Shown: positions 44,241 through 52,317 of the stretch, piece after piece
How the letters are laid out: every line of letters begins with the position of its first letter
Numbering within the stretch: the stretch's first letter is position 1
Source of the DNA: Frankia sp. QA3
GTDB taxonomy: Bacteria > Actinomycetota > Actinomycetes > Frankiales > Frankiaceae
Direction: 5' to 3'
Length of the DNA: 64,000 nt
Assembly (NCBI RefSeq): GCF_000262465.1
Contig: NZ_CM001489.1
Location: 2,166,597-2,230,596 of the forward strand
The notes under the pieces: model-generated
The model's input: the letters and a program-made list of their open reading frames with translations, nothing else
Told to the model about the DNA's origin: nothing
Database searches by the model: none
Made by a program: the position numbers and the translations under genes

Positions 44241-44331
44241 CCCACTTCCTCCTTCGAGGGGCGCCCGCGGCGGGGCGCGTCCGGCCGCGCGCGGCCCCGA
44301 TGCCAGCGGCACCGCGACGGCCGGAAGGGAA

Positions 44332-44351
44332 GTAAATGAACAGTTACTTAC
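44332..44351. promoter_or_regulatory. Candidate TetR operator of the Rieske operon
   Basis: GTAAATGAACAGTTACTTAC is an imperfect palindrome (GTAA...TTAC arms, 12 of 20 positions symmetric). It overlaps the -10 element of the promoter below and lies between the Rieske gene and the TetR gene, a typical repressor position. Confidence 0.5.
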
Positions 44352-44378
44352 TTTAGGATGTGACCCAGCTCATGTCAA
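44350..44378 (-). promoter_or_regulatory. Sigma-70-like promoter of the Rieske operon
   Basis: On the minus strand TTGACA (44373-44378) is separated by 17 bp from TAAAGT (44350-44355), a perfect -35 and a four-of-six -10 at ideal spacing, about 110 bp upstream of the TTG start. It is the clearest promoter I see in the window. Confidence 0.6.
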
Positions 44379-44487
44379 CGACCTCACCGCGAAAGATCTA
44401 CGGAGTCGGCGGCGTCGGTGCGCGCTCTCGACGCAGGCACGGGTGGCGGCCGGCCCCCGGCGGGTGGCGAGCGGCCAAAGGGTGACC

Positions 44488-45111
44488 TCAGGAAGCGGTC
44501 GGGAAACCCTGGGCGAGCAGCGATTCGGTCAGCCGGATGGCCGCGCGGTGCCGGTCGGCCGTGGCGGTCACCGACAGGTGGGTCAGCCCCCAGCTCACGG
44601 AGGTGAGCAGATCCACCATGGCCTGGACGGAGGTCTCCCCCGGCAGCTCACCGGCCTCGACCGCCTCGACCACCAGACGACGGTAGAGCGTCTCCTCGCT
44701 GTGGCGGCGATACCCGACCGCGGCCGCGAACTCGGGGGTGTGCGTCGACTCGAAGAGCAGGCTCGCCTCGAAGCGCGTCATCGACGGGTGGTCCGCCATG
44801 CACGCGAGGGCCTCCTCCAGCAGCGCGACCAGGCGCGGGCCCAAACCCCGGACGGAGAAGGCCGCCGCCTCCAGCCGCCCCACCACGTCGGCGAAGACAT
44901 CGTCCAACGCCTGGAGCACCAGGTCGACCTTGGAGGGGAAATACCGGTAGATCGCCGCGCTCGTCAGGTCCGCCTGCTCGGCGATGGACTTCATCGTCGC
45001 CCTCGAGTACCCCACCTCGGCCACATGCGTCATCGCCGCCAGCAGGATGCGGCGACGGGTGCGCTCGGCGTCGGCGTTCACCGGGCGCCCCAGGCGAGCC
45101 GACGATGTCAT
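44488..45111 (-). CDS. TetR-family transcriptional regulator of the Rieske/SDR region
   Basis: ATG 45111 follows GGAGGAG; 207 residues. The N-terminal helix-turn-helix reads RRRILLAAMTHVAEVGYSRA then SIAEQADLTSAAIYRYFPSK, classic TetR. The C-terminal ligand domain is helical. It sits between the Rieske operon and the divergent SDR gene, both of which have palindromes upstream, so it probably represses both and itself. Ligand unknown. Confidence 0.92.
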   Translation of the reverse strand: MTSSARLGRPVNADAERTRRRILLAAMTHVAEVGYSRATMKSIAEQADLTSAAIYRYFPSKVDLVLQALDDVFADVVGRLEAAAFSVRGLGPRLVALLEEALACMADHPSMTRFEASLLFESTHTPEFAAAVGYRRHSEETLYRRLVVEAVEAGELPGETSVQAMVDLLTSVSWGLTHLSVTATADRHRAAIRLTESLLAQGFPTAS

Positions 45112-45280
45112 CCGACGCTCCTCCAGATCGGCCCGCCGGGCCGAGGTCTCCACCGCCCGAGGCTCTCCAGGCCAGAACCCCAAGTATCACCGGTGTGCCG
45201 CGAGGGCCACCTCTCGCCACCGAGGGTCACCGACACGCGGCGCCTGAAGGCGGACCCGGGAGTCGCCGGGAGGTCGAGTG

Positions 45281-45360
45281 CCGGCCGGTCGATGACGTCA
45301 TGCATCCGCACCGTCGGCCACTCGGCCTCGACGGCGGCGACGAACCGCCCGCTGCGTGGG
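45281..45360 (+). pseudogene. Shard of the 811-residue orphan gene
   Basis: About 80 bp are roughly 85% identical to 35166-35247, the stretch encoding AEWPTVRMRDVVDRLTW of the 811-residue protein. Reading on the minus strand gives VEAEWPTVRMHDVIDR. Nothing of the rest of the gene is nearby. Confidence 0.75.
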
Positions 45361-45512
45361 CCCGGGGCCGGGTCTGCGCCAGCACGTCAGCACAGGCGCT
45401 CAGGTCGGCATTCGGATCGGGCAGCACGGTCACAGCGGATCGCGACTGTTTCAGCCCGCGCATTACCCACGGAACCAGGGTCCCGGCAACACTAACGGCG
45501 ATCAATACAAAA

Positions 45513-45525
45513 CGGTAAATTACCG
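45513..45525. promoter_or_regulatory. Palindrome upstream of the SDR gene
   Basis: CGGTAAATTACCG has perfect 6-bp arms around one central base, 27 bp before the SDR start codon. It lies in an A/T-rich pocket and is a good operator candidate for the neighbouring TetR protein. It shares the GTAA...TTAC arms with the palindrome at 44332-44351. Confidence 0.5.
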
Positions 45526-45552
45526 ATGATCAATTCTAGCTCTGGAGGTTCC

Positions 45553-46380
45553 ATGGCTACAGCGTTCGTCACCGGCGCGAGCCGGGGCATCGGCAAAGCG
45601 ATCGCCCTTTCCCTGGCCGAGGCCGGCTACGACCTCGCCGTCTCGGCCCGCACGGTCCAGCCGGGCGAGGTCCGCGACAATGCGCTGACGGTGCACCACT
45701 CCGATGCGCGCCCCTTACCCGGCAGCCTGGCCGAGACCGCCGCCGAGATCGAGGCCCGCGGCGGCAAGGCCCTGGTCGTGCCGTGCGACCTGACCGACCG
45801 AGAGTCGGTCGAGGCGGCCGGCCGGCGCATCCTCGACACCTGGGGCGGCGTCGACGTCATCGTCCACAACGGGCGTTACATCGGCCCCGGGCTCATGGAC
45901 GTCTTCCTCGACACGCCGCTCGAGGCCTACGAGAAGATGTTCGAGGCCCACTGCATCGCCCCGATCATCCTCACCCGCGCGCTGCTGCCGGCGATGCTCG
46001 CCCGCGGTGGCGGCGCCGTCGTCACCATCACCTCCGGCGCCGCCTGGCTCGTCCCGCCCGCCCCGGCCGGGCAGGGCGGCTGGGGGCTGGCCTATGCCGT
46101 CGGCAAGGCGTCCGGCAACCCGCTGATCGGGATCCTGCACACCGAATACGCCGAGCGCGGGCTGCGCGTGTTCAACGTCGAGCCGGGCTACGTCGCCACC
46201 GAGCGCAACGAGATCACGGTGCGTGACTACGGCCGCGAGCTCGTCGGGGCCGCTCCCCCGTCGGCGATCGGCGCGACCGTGCGCTGGCTGCTGGACAGCC
46301 CCGACGCCGAACCCCTGCTCGGCACGACGATCGAGGCCCAGGACCTCTGCCGGGCCCGCGACCTGCACCCCGCCTGGTAA
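45553..46380 (+). CDS. Short-chain dehydrogenase/reductase
   Basis: ATG 45553 follows TGGAGG. The 275-residue protein has the cofactor motif TGASRGIG at 7-14 and the catalytic Ser161, Tyr181 and Lys185 (ITSGAAWL ... LAYAVGKASG). It is divergent from the TetR gene and the Rieske operon, with a palindrome upstream, so it likely belongs to the same catabolic regulon, for example oxidising a hydroxyl made by the oxygenase. Substrate unknown. Confidence 0.92.
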   Translation: MATAFVTGASRGIGKAIALSLAEAGYDLAVSARTVQPGEVRDNALTVHHSDARPLPGSLAETAAEIEARGGKALVVPCDLTDRESVEAAGRRILDTWGGVDVIVHNGRYIGPGLMDVFLDTPLEAYEKMFEAHCIAPIILTRALLPAMLARGGGAVVTITSGAAWLVPPAPAGQGGWGLAYAVGKASGNPLIGILHTEYAERGLRVFNVEPGYVATERNEITVRDYGRELVGAAPPSAIGATVRWLLDSPDAEPLLGTTIEAQDLCRARDLHPAW

Positions 46381-46581
46381 GCCCGAGGCGGACCCGGTCG
46401 GGCTGGACGAAGATCCCTCAGCGCGGCCGGGTCTCGGACCGCCGCGCCGCGCCGCGTCACGATTTCGCCGGTACGAGCCGCTCATCTGATGCCGTGCCGA
46501 GCGGCGGCATCGCCGGGCGCGGCGTCGGCTGTTGTCCCCGCTGCCGCGAACGAACACCTTCGCCGCCTCGACGATGGAGGA

Positions 46582-46932
46582 TCAGGCGACGGGGTCTCCA
46601 GGCCGGGCCTGCTTGGGCACTTCCAGGAGCGCGACCGACCCGTCCTCGGTAATGGCGCCGAGCACCAGGCACTGGCTGAGGAAAGGTCCAACCTGCTTCG
46701 TTCCCAAATTGACTGCCGCAACCACCAGGCGCCCCTTCAGATCTTCGGCCGAGTAGTTCTTGACCTGAGCGCTGGTCCGAAGCAGCCCAATATTCTCACC
46801 GAAGTCGATGAAGAGTTTCCACGCCGGCCGGCGCGCCTCGGGAAACTCTTCGACCCGCACTATCTGGCCGACCCGGATGTCCAGTGCGAAGAACTGCTCC
46901 GCGGAAACGTCGGCAAGCTTCTCGGATCGCAC
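46582..46932 (-). CDS. csaA: CsaA-type tRNA-binding-domain protein
   Basis: From GTG 46932 the protein has 116 residues and is one EMAP/CsaA OB-fold: FFALDIRVGQIVRVEEFPEA, PAWKLFIDFGENIGLLRTSA, LKGRLVVAAVNLGTKQVG and LVLGAITEDGSVALLEV. CsaA is a chaperone-like, tRNA-binding protein; its physiological role in actinobacteria is unclear. GGAGAG lies 11 nt upstream. It is complete and monocistronic. Confidence 0.88.
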   Translation of the reverse strand: MRSEKLADVSAEQFFALDIRVGQIVRVEEFPEARRPAWKLFIDFGENIGLLRTSAQVKNYSAEDLKGRLVVAAVNLGTKQVGPFLSQCLVLGAITEDGSVALLEVPKQARPGDPVA

Positions 46933-47110
46933 TGAATGCTCTACTCTCCATCCGGATCCACCCGGCGGCTCTGCCCATACACATCGGCCTTGTTTTGCAC
47001 CCTTACAGTAGCGATGCCCGGCAGCCACGGCAAGGATGTCGCATAGCACTGACGCCCATGCGTCGGTTGCGGGAGAGGGTGCTAGACACGGTGGACGGCC
47101 GGGTGCTGCC

Positions 47111-47250
47111 CAGCGAAGCGACCTGTGGGATGCCGTCACCGGGAGGGAGCGGGAGAAGCAGATCATCGAGCGGCGCATCGTGCTGCCCGCGGCCGAGCCG
47201 GCGCTGGCCGGCCGCTACGGGGTGCGGATCGTCGACGCCGGCCCCATGAA
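47111..47250 (+). pseudogene. N-terminal shard of an AAA-family ATPase
   Basis: The plus strand reads DLWDAVTGREREKQIIERRI followed by LPAAEPALAGRYGVR, which resembles the segment just before Walker A in AAA ATPases (a partner helix, then PELAARHGV). Where the P-loop should follow, the sequence turns into the DoxX leader. The gene is truncated and has no clear start. Confidence 0.5.
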
Positions 47251-47262
47251 CACAGAAGGTGA

Positions 47263-47871
47263 TTGTCAAGATACGATGCGTCGACGACAGTGGAGAGTCG
47301 GCAGGCATCCATCGGACGGACGGGAGACGAGGCGATCACACGAGCCAGCGACGCACAAGCGGAGAAGGCGCGGCGGCGCCCGGCGACGACGGGGCTGGAC
47401 CTCGGGCTGCTCCTGCTGCGTCTCACGATCGGCGTGACCATGGTCGGCCATGGCACCGGCAAGCTGTTCGGCTGGTTCGGCGGATCCGGCCTCGACAACA
47501 CCGCGGCGTTCTTCACCAGCGCCGGCTACCCGGCTGGCCGGGCCTTCGCCGTCGTCGCCGGGCTCACCGAGACCCTCGGCGGGATCGGCCTGGTGCTGGG
47601 CCTGCTCACTCCGCTCGCCGCCGCCGCGATCCTCGGCACGCTCATCAATGCCATGGCGACCCGCTGGGGCGATGGCTTCTTCGCCCCGGACGGCATCGAG
47701 TACGAGATCCTGATCGCCATGGTCTCCGTGTCCCTCGCCCTGACCGGCCCGGGCCGTCACTCGGTCGACGCCCGGCTGCCCGTCCTGCGGGACAACCGCC
47801 TCGACGTCGGCGCCGCCGCCGTCGCCCTGGGCGGCGCGACCGCGGCGATCGTCCTGCTTATCCGCGGCTGA
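47263..47871 (+). CDS. DoxX family membrane protein
   Basis: The frame from TTG 47263 gives 202 residues; GTG at 47290 is an alternative. After about 45 polar residues come four hydrophobic helices, with GLLLLRLTIGVTMVGHGTGK, FGWFGGSGLDNTAAFF and the GLTETLGGIGLVLGLLTPLA segment typical of DoxX. The family is a redox-linked membrane protein of unclear function. It stands alone. Confidence 0.87.
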   Translation: MSRYDASTTVESRQASIGRTGDEAITRASDAQAEKARRRPATTGLDLGLLLLRLTIGVTMVGHGTGKLFGWFGGSGLDNTAAFFTSAGYPAGRAFAVVAGLTETLGGIGLVLGLLTPLAAAAILGTLINAMATRWGDGFFAPDGIEYEILIAMVSVSLALTGPGRHSVDARLPVLRDNRLDVGAAAVALGGATAAIVLLIRG

Positions 47872-47974
47872 GGAGGGTCCGCGACCGTCCGGGTTTCGCC
47901 AGGGGCTGACCGGGGATGGCGTCGCTGACGTCCTTGCGGCGCCGCCGTGCGGAAAGCCGCCGGACGACGATCGT

Positions 47975-48042
47975 GACCTTCGAGGCATTCGGACCTTCGA
48001 GGCATTCGGACCTTCGAGGCATCCGGACCTTCGAGGCATCCG
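47975..48042. repeat. Four 17-bp tandem repeats
   Basis: Unit GACCTTCGAGGCATTCG, four copies (the last two with CATCCG). 17 is not a multiple of three, so it is not preserved for coding. It lies in the gene-free stretch after doxX. Confidence 0.92.
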
Positions 48043-48293
48043 TGACGGTCGTGGTTCTCGCGGTGGCCGTCGCGGCCGTGGCGGCCGGCCGGCAAGGTTA
48101 TGCGGACCGCAGGCCGGCCGGTCGTCTCCGTTCACCGAGGACGTCGCGGTCGGGCCCGGCCCTGTGCCGCACCGACGATCCGCCCGGGCCTGCGCAGGAG
48201 GGTTTCAGCGCGCGTTCAGCTGGCGCGTGGCACTGTGCTGGCGCGTGGCACTGTGCTGGCGCGTGGCACTGTGCGCCGCATGCGTCGCTCCCG
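48043..48293. other. Gene-free stretch with three 18-bp repeats
   Basis: No convincing gene. Unit TGGCGCGTGGCACTGTGC occurs three times at 48221-48238, 48239-48256 and 48257-48274. Frames through it encode only repeats or hydrophobic low-complexity residues. Confidence 0.6.
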
Positions 48294-48977
48294 TCACCTG
48301 TCCGCCGCCCGGTCGTCTGCGGGTCCCGTGCGTGGGCCTGTCGGGTTCCCGGTGGTCCCTGGCCGGGCGCCGTCACCGGGCGGCCCGAGCAGGCGGTCCA
48401 GATGACGGGCGAGCAGGCGGCGGGCGTCCTGCGCCGGTCTGCCGCCGAGGACGGCATTACCCAGCCCCACCGTCAACGCGAGTAGGGCGACGGCCTCGTC
48501 GGCGACCTCGACTTCGGGTGGGAGCCGGCCGTCCGCCTGGCAGGCGCGAAGCTGCTCGACCACCCAGGCCTCGAGGGCGTCGGGGTCGCGGGCGTAGGGC
48601 TGCGCGGCCAGTGCGGGTTCGGTGAGGGCGAGCGCGAAGTACTGGTTGTAGACGAGGTAGACGGGGCGGCTCTGCTCGCCCAGAGGCAGGGTCGCCAGCA
48701 GGACGAGTTCGAGGCGCTCGCGGCCCGACGGAGCCGCCGCCGCGCCGGCGAGCCGGCTACCGACCCGCTGGCCGAACTGCTCGCCGATCCGCCGCAGCCC
48801 GTACAGCAGCAGCTTCTCCTTGGTCTCGAAGTAGTACTCGACCAGCCGCACCGACACCCCGGCCTCGGCCGCCACCTCCCGGAATCCGGCGTTGTGCAGC
48901 CCGCGGGTGGCCGCCACGCGCAGCAGGGCGTCGGCGATCTCCCGTCGGCGGACGTCGTGGTCGACACGCTTCGGCAT
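48294..48977 (-). CDS. TetR-family transcriptional regulator
   Basis: ATG 48977 follows AAGGA. The 227-residue protein starts DHDVRRREIADALLRVAATR and AEAGVSVRLVEYYFETKEKL, a clear TetR helix-turn-helix. The C-terminal 30 residues are a disordered Pro/Gly tail near the repeat region. The region upstream holds only gene shards, so its target is not evident. Confidence 0.9.
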   Translation of the reverse strand: MPKRVDHDVRRREIADALLRVAATRGLHNAGFREVAAEAGVSVRLVEYYFETKEKLLLYGLRRIGEQFGQRVGSRLAGAAAAPSGRERLELVLLATLPLGEQSRPVYLVYNQYFALALTEPALAAQPYARDPDALEAWVVEQLRACQADGRLPPEVEVADEAVALLALTVGLGNAVLGGRPAQDARRLLARHLDRLLGPPGDGARPGTTGNPTGPRTGPADDRAADR

Positions 48978-49176
48978 CGCTTCCTTTCGTGATGCAGAAT
49001 GCCTGCGAGCTGCTCTACGAACTCATCGAGATCACGGTCCTTACCGCGGCTTACATCGTTGGCGCGGAGGCCACCACCGAAACCTGACCTTTCTCACGAT
49101 CGTGCCGGTCGGCTGTCGAATCGCCGACCTGTCGATGATCCGCCCCGAGGCTCGGGATCCGCCTTCGAAGGCCGGT

Positions 49177-49341
49177 CTTCGGCGGGGCGATCCGGCCGAC
49201 GTTGCCCATCTGCGGGAAGACCAGCGCGGAGGACGCCCCGGTGGTGGGCAGGATGGTCCCCGAGGCCCGCTCGATCAGGCCGGGCAGCACGTGCTGGATC
49301 GCGGTGACCGCCCCGTACACGTAGTACTCGATCTCCGGCTG
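49177..49341 (-). pseudogene. Shard of a short-chain dehydrogenase
   Basis: The minus strand reads PEIEYYVYGAVTAIQHVLPG and LIERASGTILPTTGASSALV then PQMGNVGRIAP, which matches the middle of an SDR (the AVTA...VLPGM..R..G.I...TGAS stretch). The Rossmann start and the catalytic Tyr-Lys are missing. Confidence 0.65.
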
Positions 49342-49670
49342 GATGCTCGAGGGCGCCGACGATCGAGTGCGCGGGGTCCTGCCGGCCGCTGGCAGATCCA
49401 CCGACCCGCCACGAGCAGTCTGTGGCGCGGCCAGTCAGGCGTATCCCGTCCACAGGAGTACATCTCGAAATCGAGCCGCGCCAGCCGAGCATAGTACCTG
49501 GTGCGATCGAGGTCACCGGCACCGAGCTCGACAATGGGCCGCAGCGCCCGATCGGTGTTGGCCATCCAGTTCTCCGTCCAGCCCTCCCGAAGAAGGAGGA
49601 GAACTTCCTCCACATCCTCGGGAGCGAATTTTTCCGCGATCAGACCGATAATTCCATCCGGGTCTTCCAT
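49275..49670 (-). CDS. Hypothetical protein, C-terminus probably corrupted
   Basis: From ATG 49670 about 100 residues look like a real acidic protein: MEDPDGIIGLIAEKFAPEDV, EEVLLLLREGWTENWMANTD, RALRPIVELGAGDLDRTRYY. After about residue 95 composition becomes Arg/Pro/Ser-rich as the frame enters the SDR shard in another frame. No family is recognised. The gene probably lost its natural end when the shard was joined. Confidence 0.45.
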   Translation of the reverse strand: MEDPDGIIGLIAEKFAPEDVEEVLLLLREGWTENWMANTDRALRPIVELGAGDLDRTRYYARLARLDFEMYSCGRDTPDWPRHRLLVAGRWICQRPAGPRALDRRRPRASSRRSSTTCTGRSPRSSTCCPA

Positions 49671-49969
49671 GCCTGCACTCCATCGACGCAATGCAGGTTC
49701 TGTCCGCGTGGACGACGTTCTGGCAGGGACCGCGGACGGCAGGGTGATGGTTCCCGGCCGAGACTCCCGCCACCCGTGATCGGACAGTGGCGGGGGTCCG
49801 AGAGCGGGCGGCGCCACGAGCAGCCTTCGGCCGGGAGCGCATGGCCGGCGCCTACGGCCGGGAGCGGGCGGCCGGAGCCGCCAGGCCGGCGACCGCCGGG
49901 AGGGCCCGACCATGCCGGAAACGCCGCCGTCCTTGCGCCGCCCTCCGACGTCCGCTAACGTAAAACCCG

Positions 49970-50389
49970 ATGGTTGTAGATCAGGGCTCCGCCGAGCACG
50001 CCGATCGCCTCTTCCACGCCCTGGCCGACGCGACGCGGCGCGAGATCGTGTCGCTCACCCTGACCGGCGAGCACTCGGTCTCCGACCTCGCCCGACGGTT
50101 CCCGATGAGCTTCGCGGCCGTCCAGAAGCATGTGGCGGTACTGGAGGGCGCCGGGCTGGTCACGAAGCGGCGGCAGGGCCGGGAGCAGCGCGTGCGGGGC
50201 AACGCGGACGCGCTGCGCGAGGTCCATCGACTGCTGGACGAGCTCGCGGCCGTGTGGCGGGGACGCATCGAGCGGATGGCCGCGATCCTCGCCGCGCCCG
50301 ACCCGGCAGACGACAAGCCAGCAGACAACGAACGAGTAGACGGCAGGGAGCACGCGCATGACCGTGATCGACGTGAAGAAGGATCCTGA
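49970..50389 (+). CDS. ArsR-family transcriptional regulator
   Basis: The 139-residue protein has the winged helix of ArsR regulators: RLFHALADATRREIVSLTLT, SVSDLARRFPMSFAAVQKHV and LEGAGLVTKRRQGREQRVRG. No metal-binding cysteines are present, as in the subgroup encoded beside AHSA1/SRPBCC proteins. It overlaps the downstream AHSA1 gene by 32 bp, a very common pairing, and probably controls that operon. The C-terminal 30 residues are polar and unstructured. Confidence 0.92.
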   Translation: MVVDQGSAEHADRLFHALADATRREIVSLTLTGEHSVSDLARRFPMSFAAVQKHVAVLEGAGLVTKRRQGREQRVRGNADALREVHRLLDELAAVWRGRIERMAAILAAPDPADDKPADNERVDGREHAHDRDRREEGS

Positions 50390-50855
50390 GGCCCTCAGGC
50401 TCGCCATCACCGCGAAGTTCGAGGCGCCGCCGCAGCGGGTGTGGCGGATCTGGGCGGACCCGCGCCAGCTCGAGCGGTGGTGGGGCCCGCCGACCTACCC
50501 GGCGACCGTCGTCGACCACGACCTGGCTCCCGGCGGCTCGGTCACGTACTTCATGACCGGCCCGGAGGGCGACAAGCACTACGGCTGGTGGCGCGTCCGG
50601 TCGGTCGACGTCCCGCACCGGCTGGAGTTCGAGGACGGGTTCGCCGACGACTCGGGCCGCCCCAACCCCGACCTGCCCACCACGATCGTCCGCGTCCTGC
50701 TCACCGCCGACGGCGAGACGGCGACCGTGATGACGATCGAGAGCACCTTCCCCTCGTCCGAGGCGATGGAGCAGATGGTGTCCATGGGCATGGTCGAGGG
50801 CATGTCCGAGGCCCTGGGTCAGATCGAGGCCCTGCTGGCCGGCGCCGCGGTCTGA
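50358..50855 (+). CDS. AHSA1/SRPBCC domain protein
   Basis: The 165-residue protein starts at ATG 50358 inside the ArsR gene. AITAKFEAPPQRVWRIWADP and LERWWGPPTYPATVVDHDLA are the AHSA1 signature, with GGSVTYFMTGPEG and the long C-terminal helix. It binds a hydrophobic ligand or acts as an Aha1-like domain. It forms a two-gene operon with the ArsR regulator. Confidence 0.92.
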   Translation: MTVIDVKKDPEALRLAITAKFEAPPQRVWRIWADPRQLERWWGPPTYPATVVDHDLAPGGSVTYFMTGPEGDKHYGWWRVRSVDVPHRLEFEDGFADDSGRPNPDLPTTIVRVLLTADGETATVMTIESTFPSSEAMEQMVSMGMVEGMSEALGQIEALLAGAAV

Positions 50856-50995
50856 CCGCGGCGCACCTGACCAACACCGGCCGCGCGCACGGCCCGTTCG
50901 GCGATCGACGAGCCGCCAGAACCGACGATGACGGATTGTGATCTCATGATGGCGTGGGGGCTACCCCCTCCGAGGCGTCCCTCAGGCGTGGACGC

Positions 50996-52004
50996 TCAGC
51001 CGCCGACCGACGCCCTGGGCCTGCCCTCGGCGTCGGAGGGCTGCTCGTGCTCGTCGGAGGTGTCCTCGTCCGCGGGCTCCGATGACCCGGCGCCCGCTCG
51101 CGGCTCGGCATCGCCGCGGCCCGACTTGGCCGCGGCGTTGGTGTCCCGCGTGCCCTCGGACTCCCCGTCCCGTTCGCCTTCGTCGGTCTGTTCGACGACC
51201 TCACCGTCGCGGATCACCCCTCGCCACGAACCGCTCTCGCCTCGCCCTGCATCGTGATGTGGCGGCGGAAATTCTTGAGATCGAGCCGAGCCCGTCGACC
51301 GCCAGCCCGCCACAGATTCCCGGTCTTCTCCATGAATCCGGACGGATAGTATTCGATGACCAGCAGTATCCGGGTCAGGTCGTCGGCGAGCGGGTGGAAT
51401 GTGACGGCTCCCCTGGTGGAGCCCTTCGCGCCCTCCGATGTCCACACGATCCGCCGGTCCGGTATCTGCTCCTGGACCTTGGCCGCCCAGCTACGCCGCG
51501 ACTTGAAGACCTTGACCGCCAGTTCTGCTCGGTCTCGCTCTTCGCATCCACCGCCTCGACGCCCTTCATGAAGCGGGAGAATTGCGGGTACTGCGTCCAC
51601 TGGTCATACGCCACGGTGACCGGCGCTCCGACATCGATCGTCTCCTCGATGTTCGTGGCCTTCGGCGGCCCACTCTTTCCGCCGGAGCCCTTACCACCGA
51701 GATGCAGCACCGACTCGACCTTGTCTTTCACCGCCGAGGCCGCCGTCGTGAACGCGGCTCGCAGCGGCGACTTCCCGCTGGCCAGCTGCTGGGCACCCGC
51801 CTTGAGCGCGGAGCCCGCGCCGCCCGTGTCGGCGAGCACGTTCAGCTTGTCCGTACTCGACGTGAGCCGCTCCGTCGTCTTCCCGACCAGGTGCGCACCC
51901 CGCGCCTTCGCCAGGTTCTTCGCCTGGTCGACCAGGCTCTTCGTCGCCGGGCTGTCCCGCAGGGTGCCGACTATGCCCGTCTGCTTCGCCGTCGTCTGCG
52001 TCAT
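50996..52004 (-). pseudogene. Gas-vesicle-cluster SRPBCC protein with two frameshifts
   Basis: ATG 52004 starts MTQTTAKQTGIVGTLRDSPA; a helical N-terminal part (to about residue 125) is followed by an SRPBCC/cyclase domain (NIEETIDVGAPVTVAYDQWT). One base is missing near 51517-51521 (NW to AVKVFKSRRSW) and another near 51239-51243, after which an acidic C-terminal tail (GDAEPRAGAGSSEPADEDTS) reads in a third frame. If the bases are restored the protein is about 335 residues and resembles the cyclase-like protein of Streptomyces-type gvp clusters. It is 3' of gvpF. Confidence 0.72.
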
Positions 52005-52019
52005 GTCCCCTCCTCATCG

Positions 52020-52317
52020 ATCCGTCGTCACTCGGCTTCCGCCACCGGCGGGCGAGGACGAGCGCCGCGAGCGGGTGCGGGGGCACGGCCGGCGGGGCGA
52101 CGGCCCCCTCACCGTCGTCGTGCTGTTGGAGGTTCTCGGTGAGACGCTCGACCTGGGGAGACTTCAGCAGCTTCACGGCCTGATCCCGGACGAGGTCCTT
52201 GGGATCGTGATTGCGTCCGGTCAGTCAGAGCGCCACGCCGACGGCCGCCTTCGCCTTCTTGGTCCGGCCGAGGACGTAGCCACCGACGAGCGCCGCGGCA
52301 ATCTTCGCGCTGCTCAC
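52020..52317 (-). pseudogene. Gas-vesicle-associated small protein with an in-frame stop
   Basis: GTG 52317 overlaps the gvpF stop (GTGA). After SSAKIAAALVGGYVLGRTKK and AKAAVGVAL comes a TGA at 52225-52227, then the same frame continues LTGRNHDPKDLVRDQAVKLL and KSPQVERLTENLQQ, the usual continuation of these GGYVLGRTKK proteins. A Trp codon (TGG) is expected at the TGA. The frame then runs into the SRPBCC gene, so the natural end is also unclear. It corresponds to the small protein that follows gvpF/gvpG in Streptomyces clusters. Confidence 0.6.

Noticed and set aside
47916..48485. A plus-strand frame through the 17- and 18-bp repeats
   Set aside because: It is built mostly of the repeats and overlaps the TetR gene in antisense; no initiation signal.
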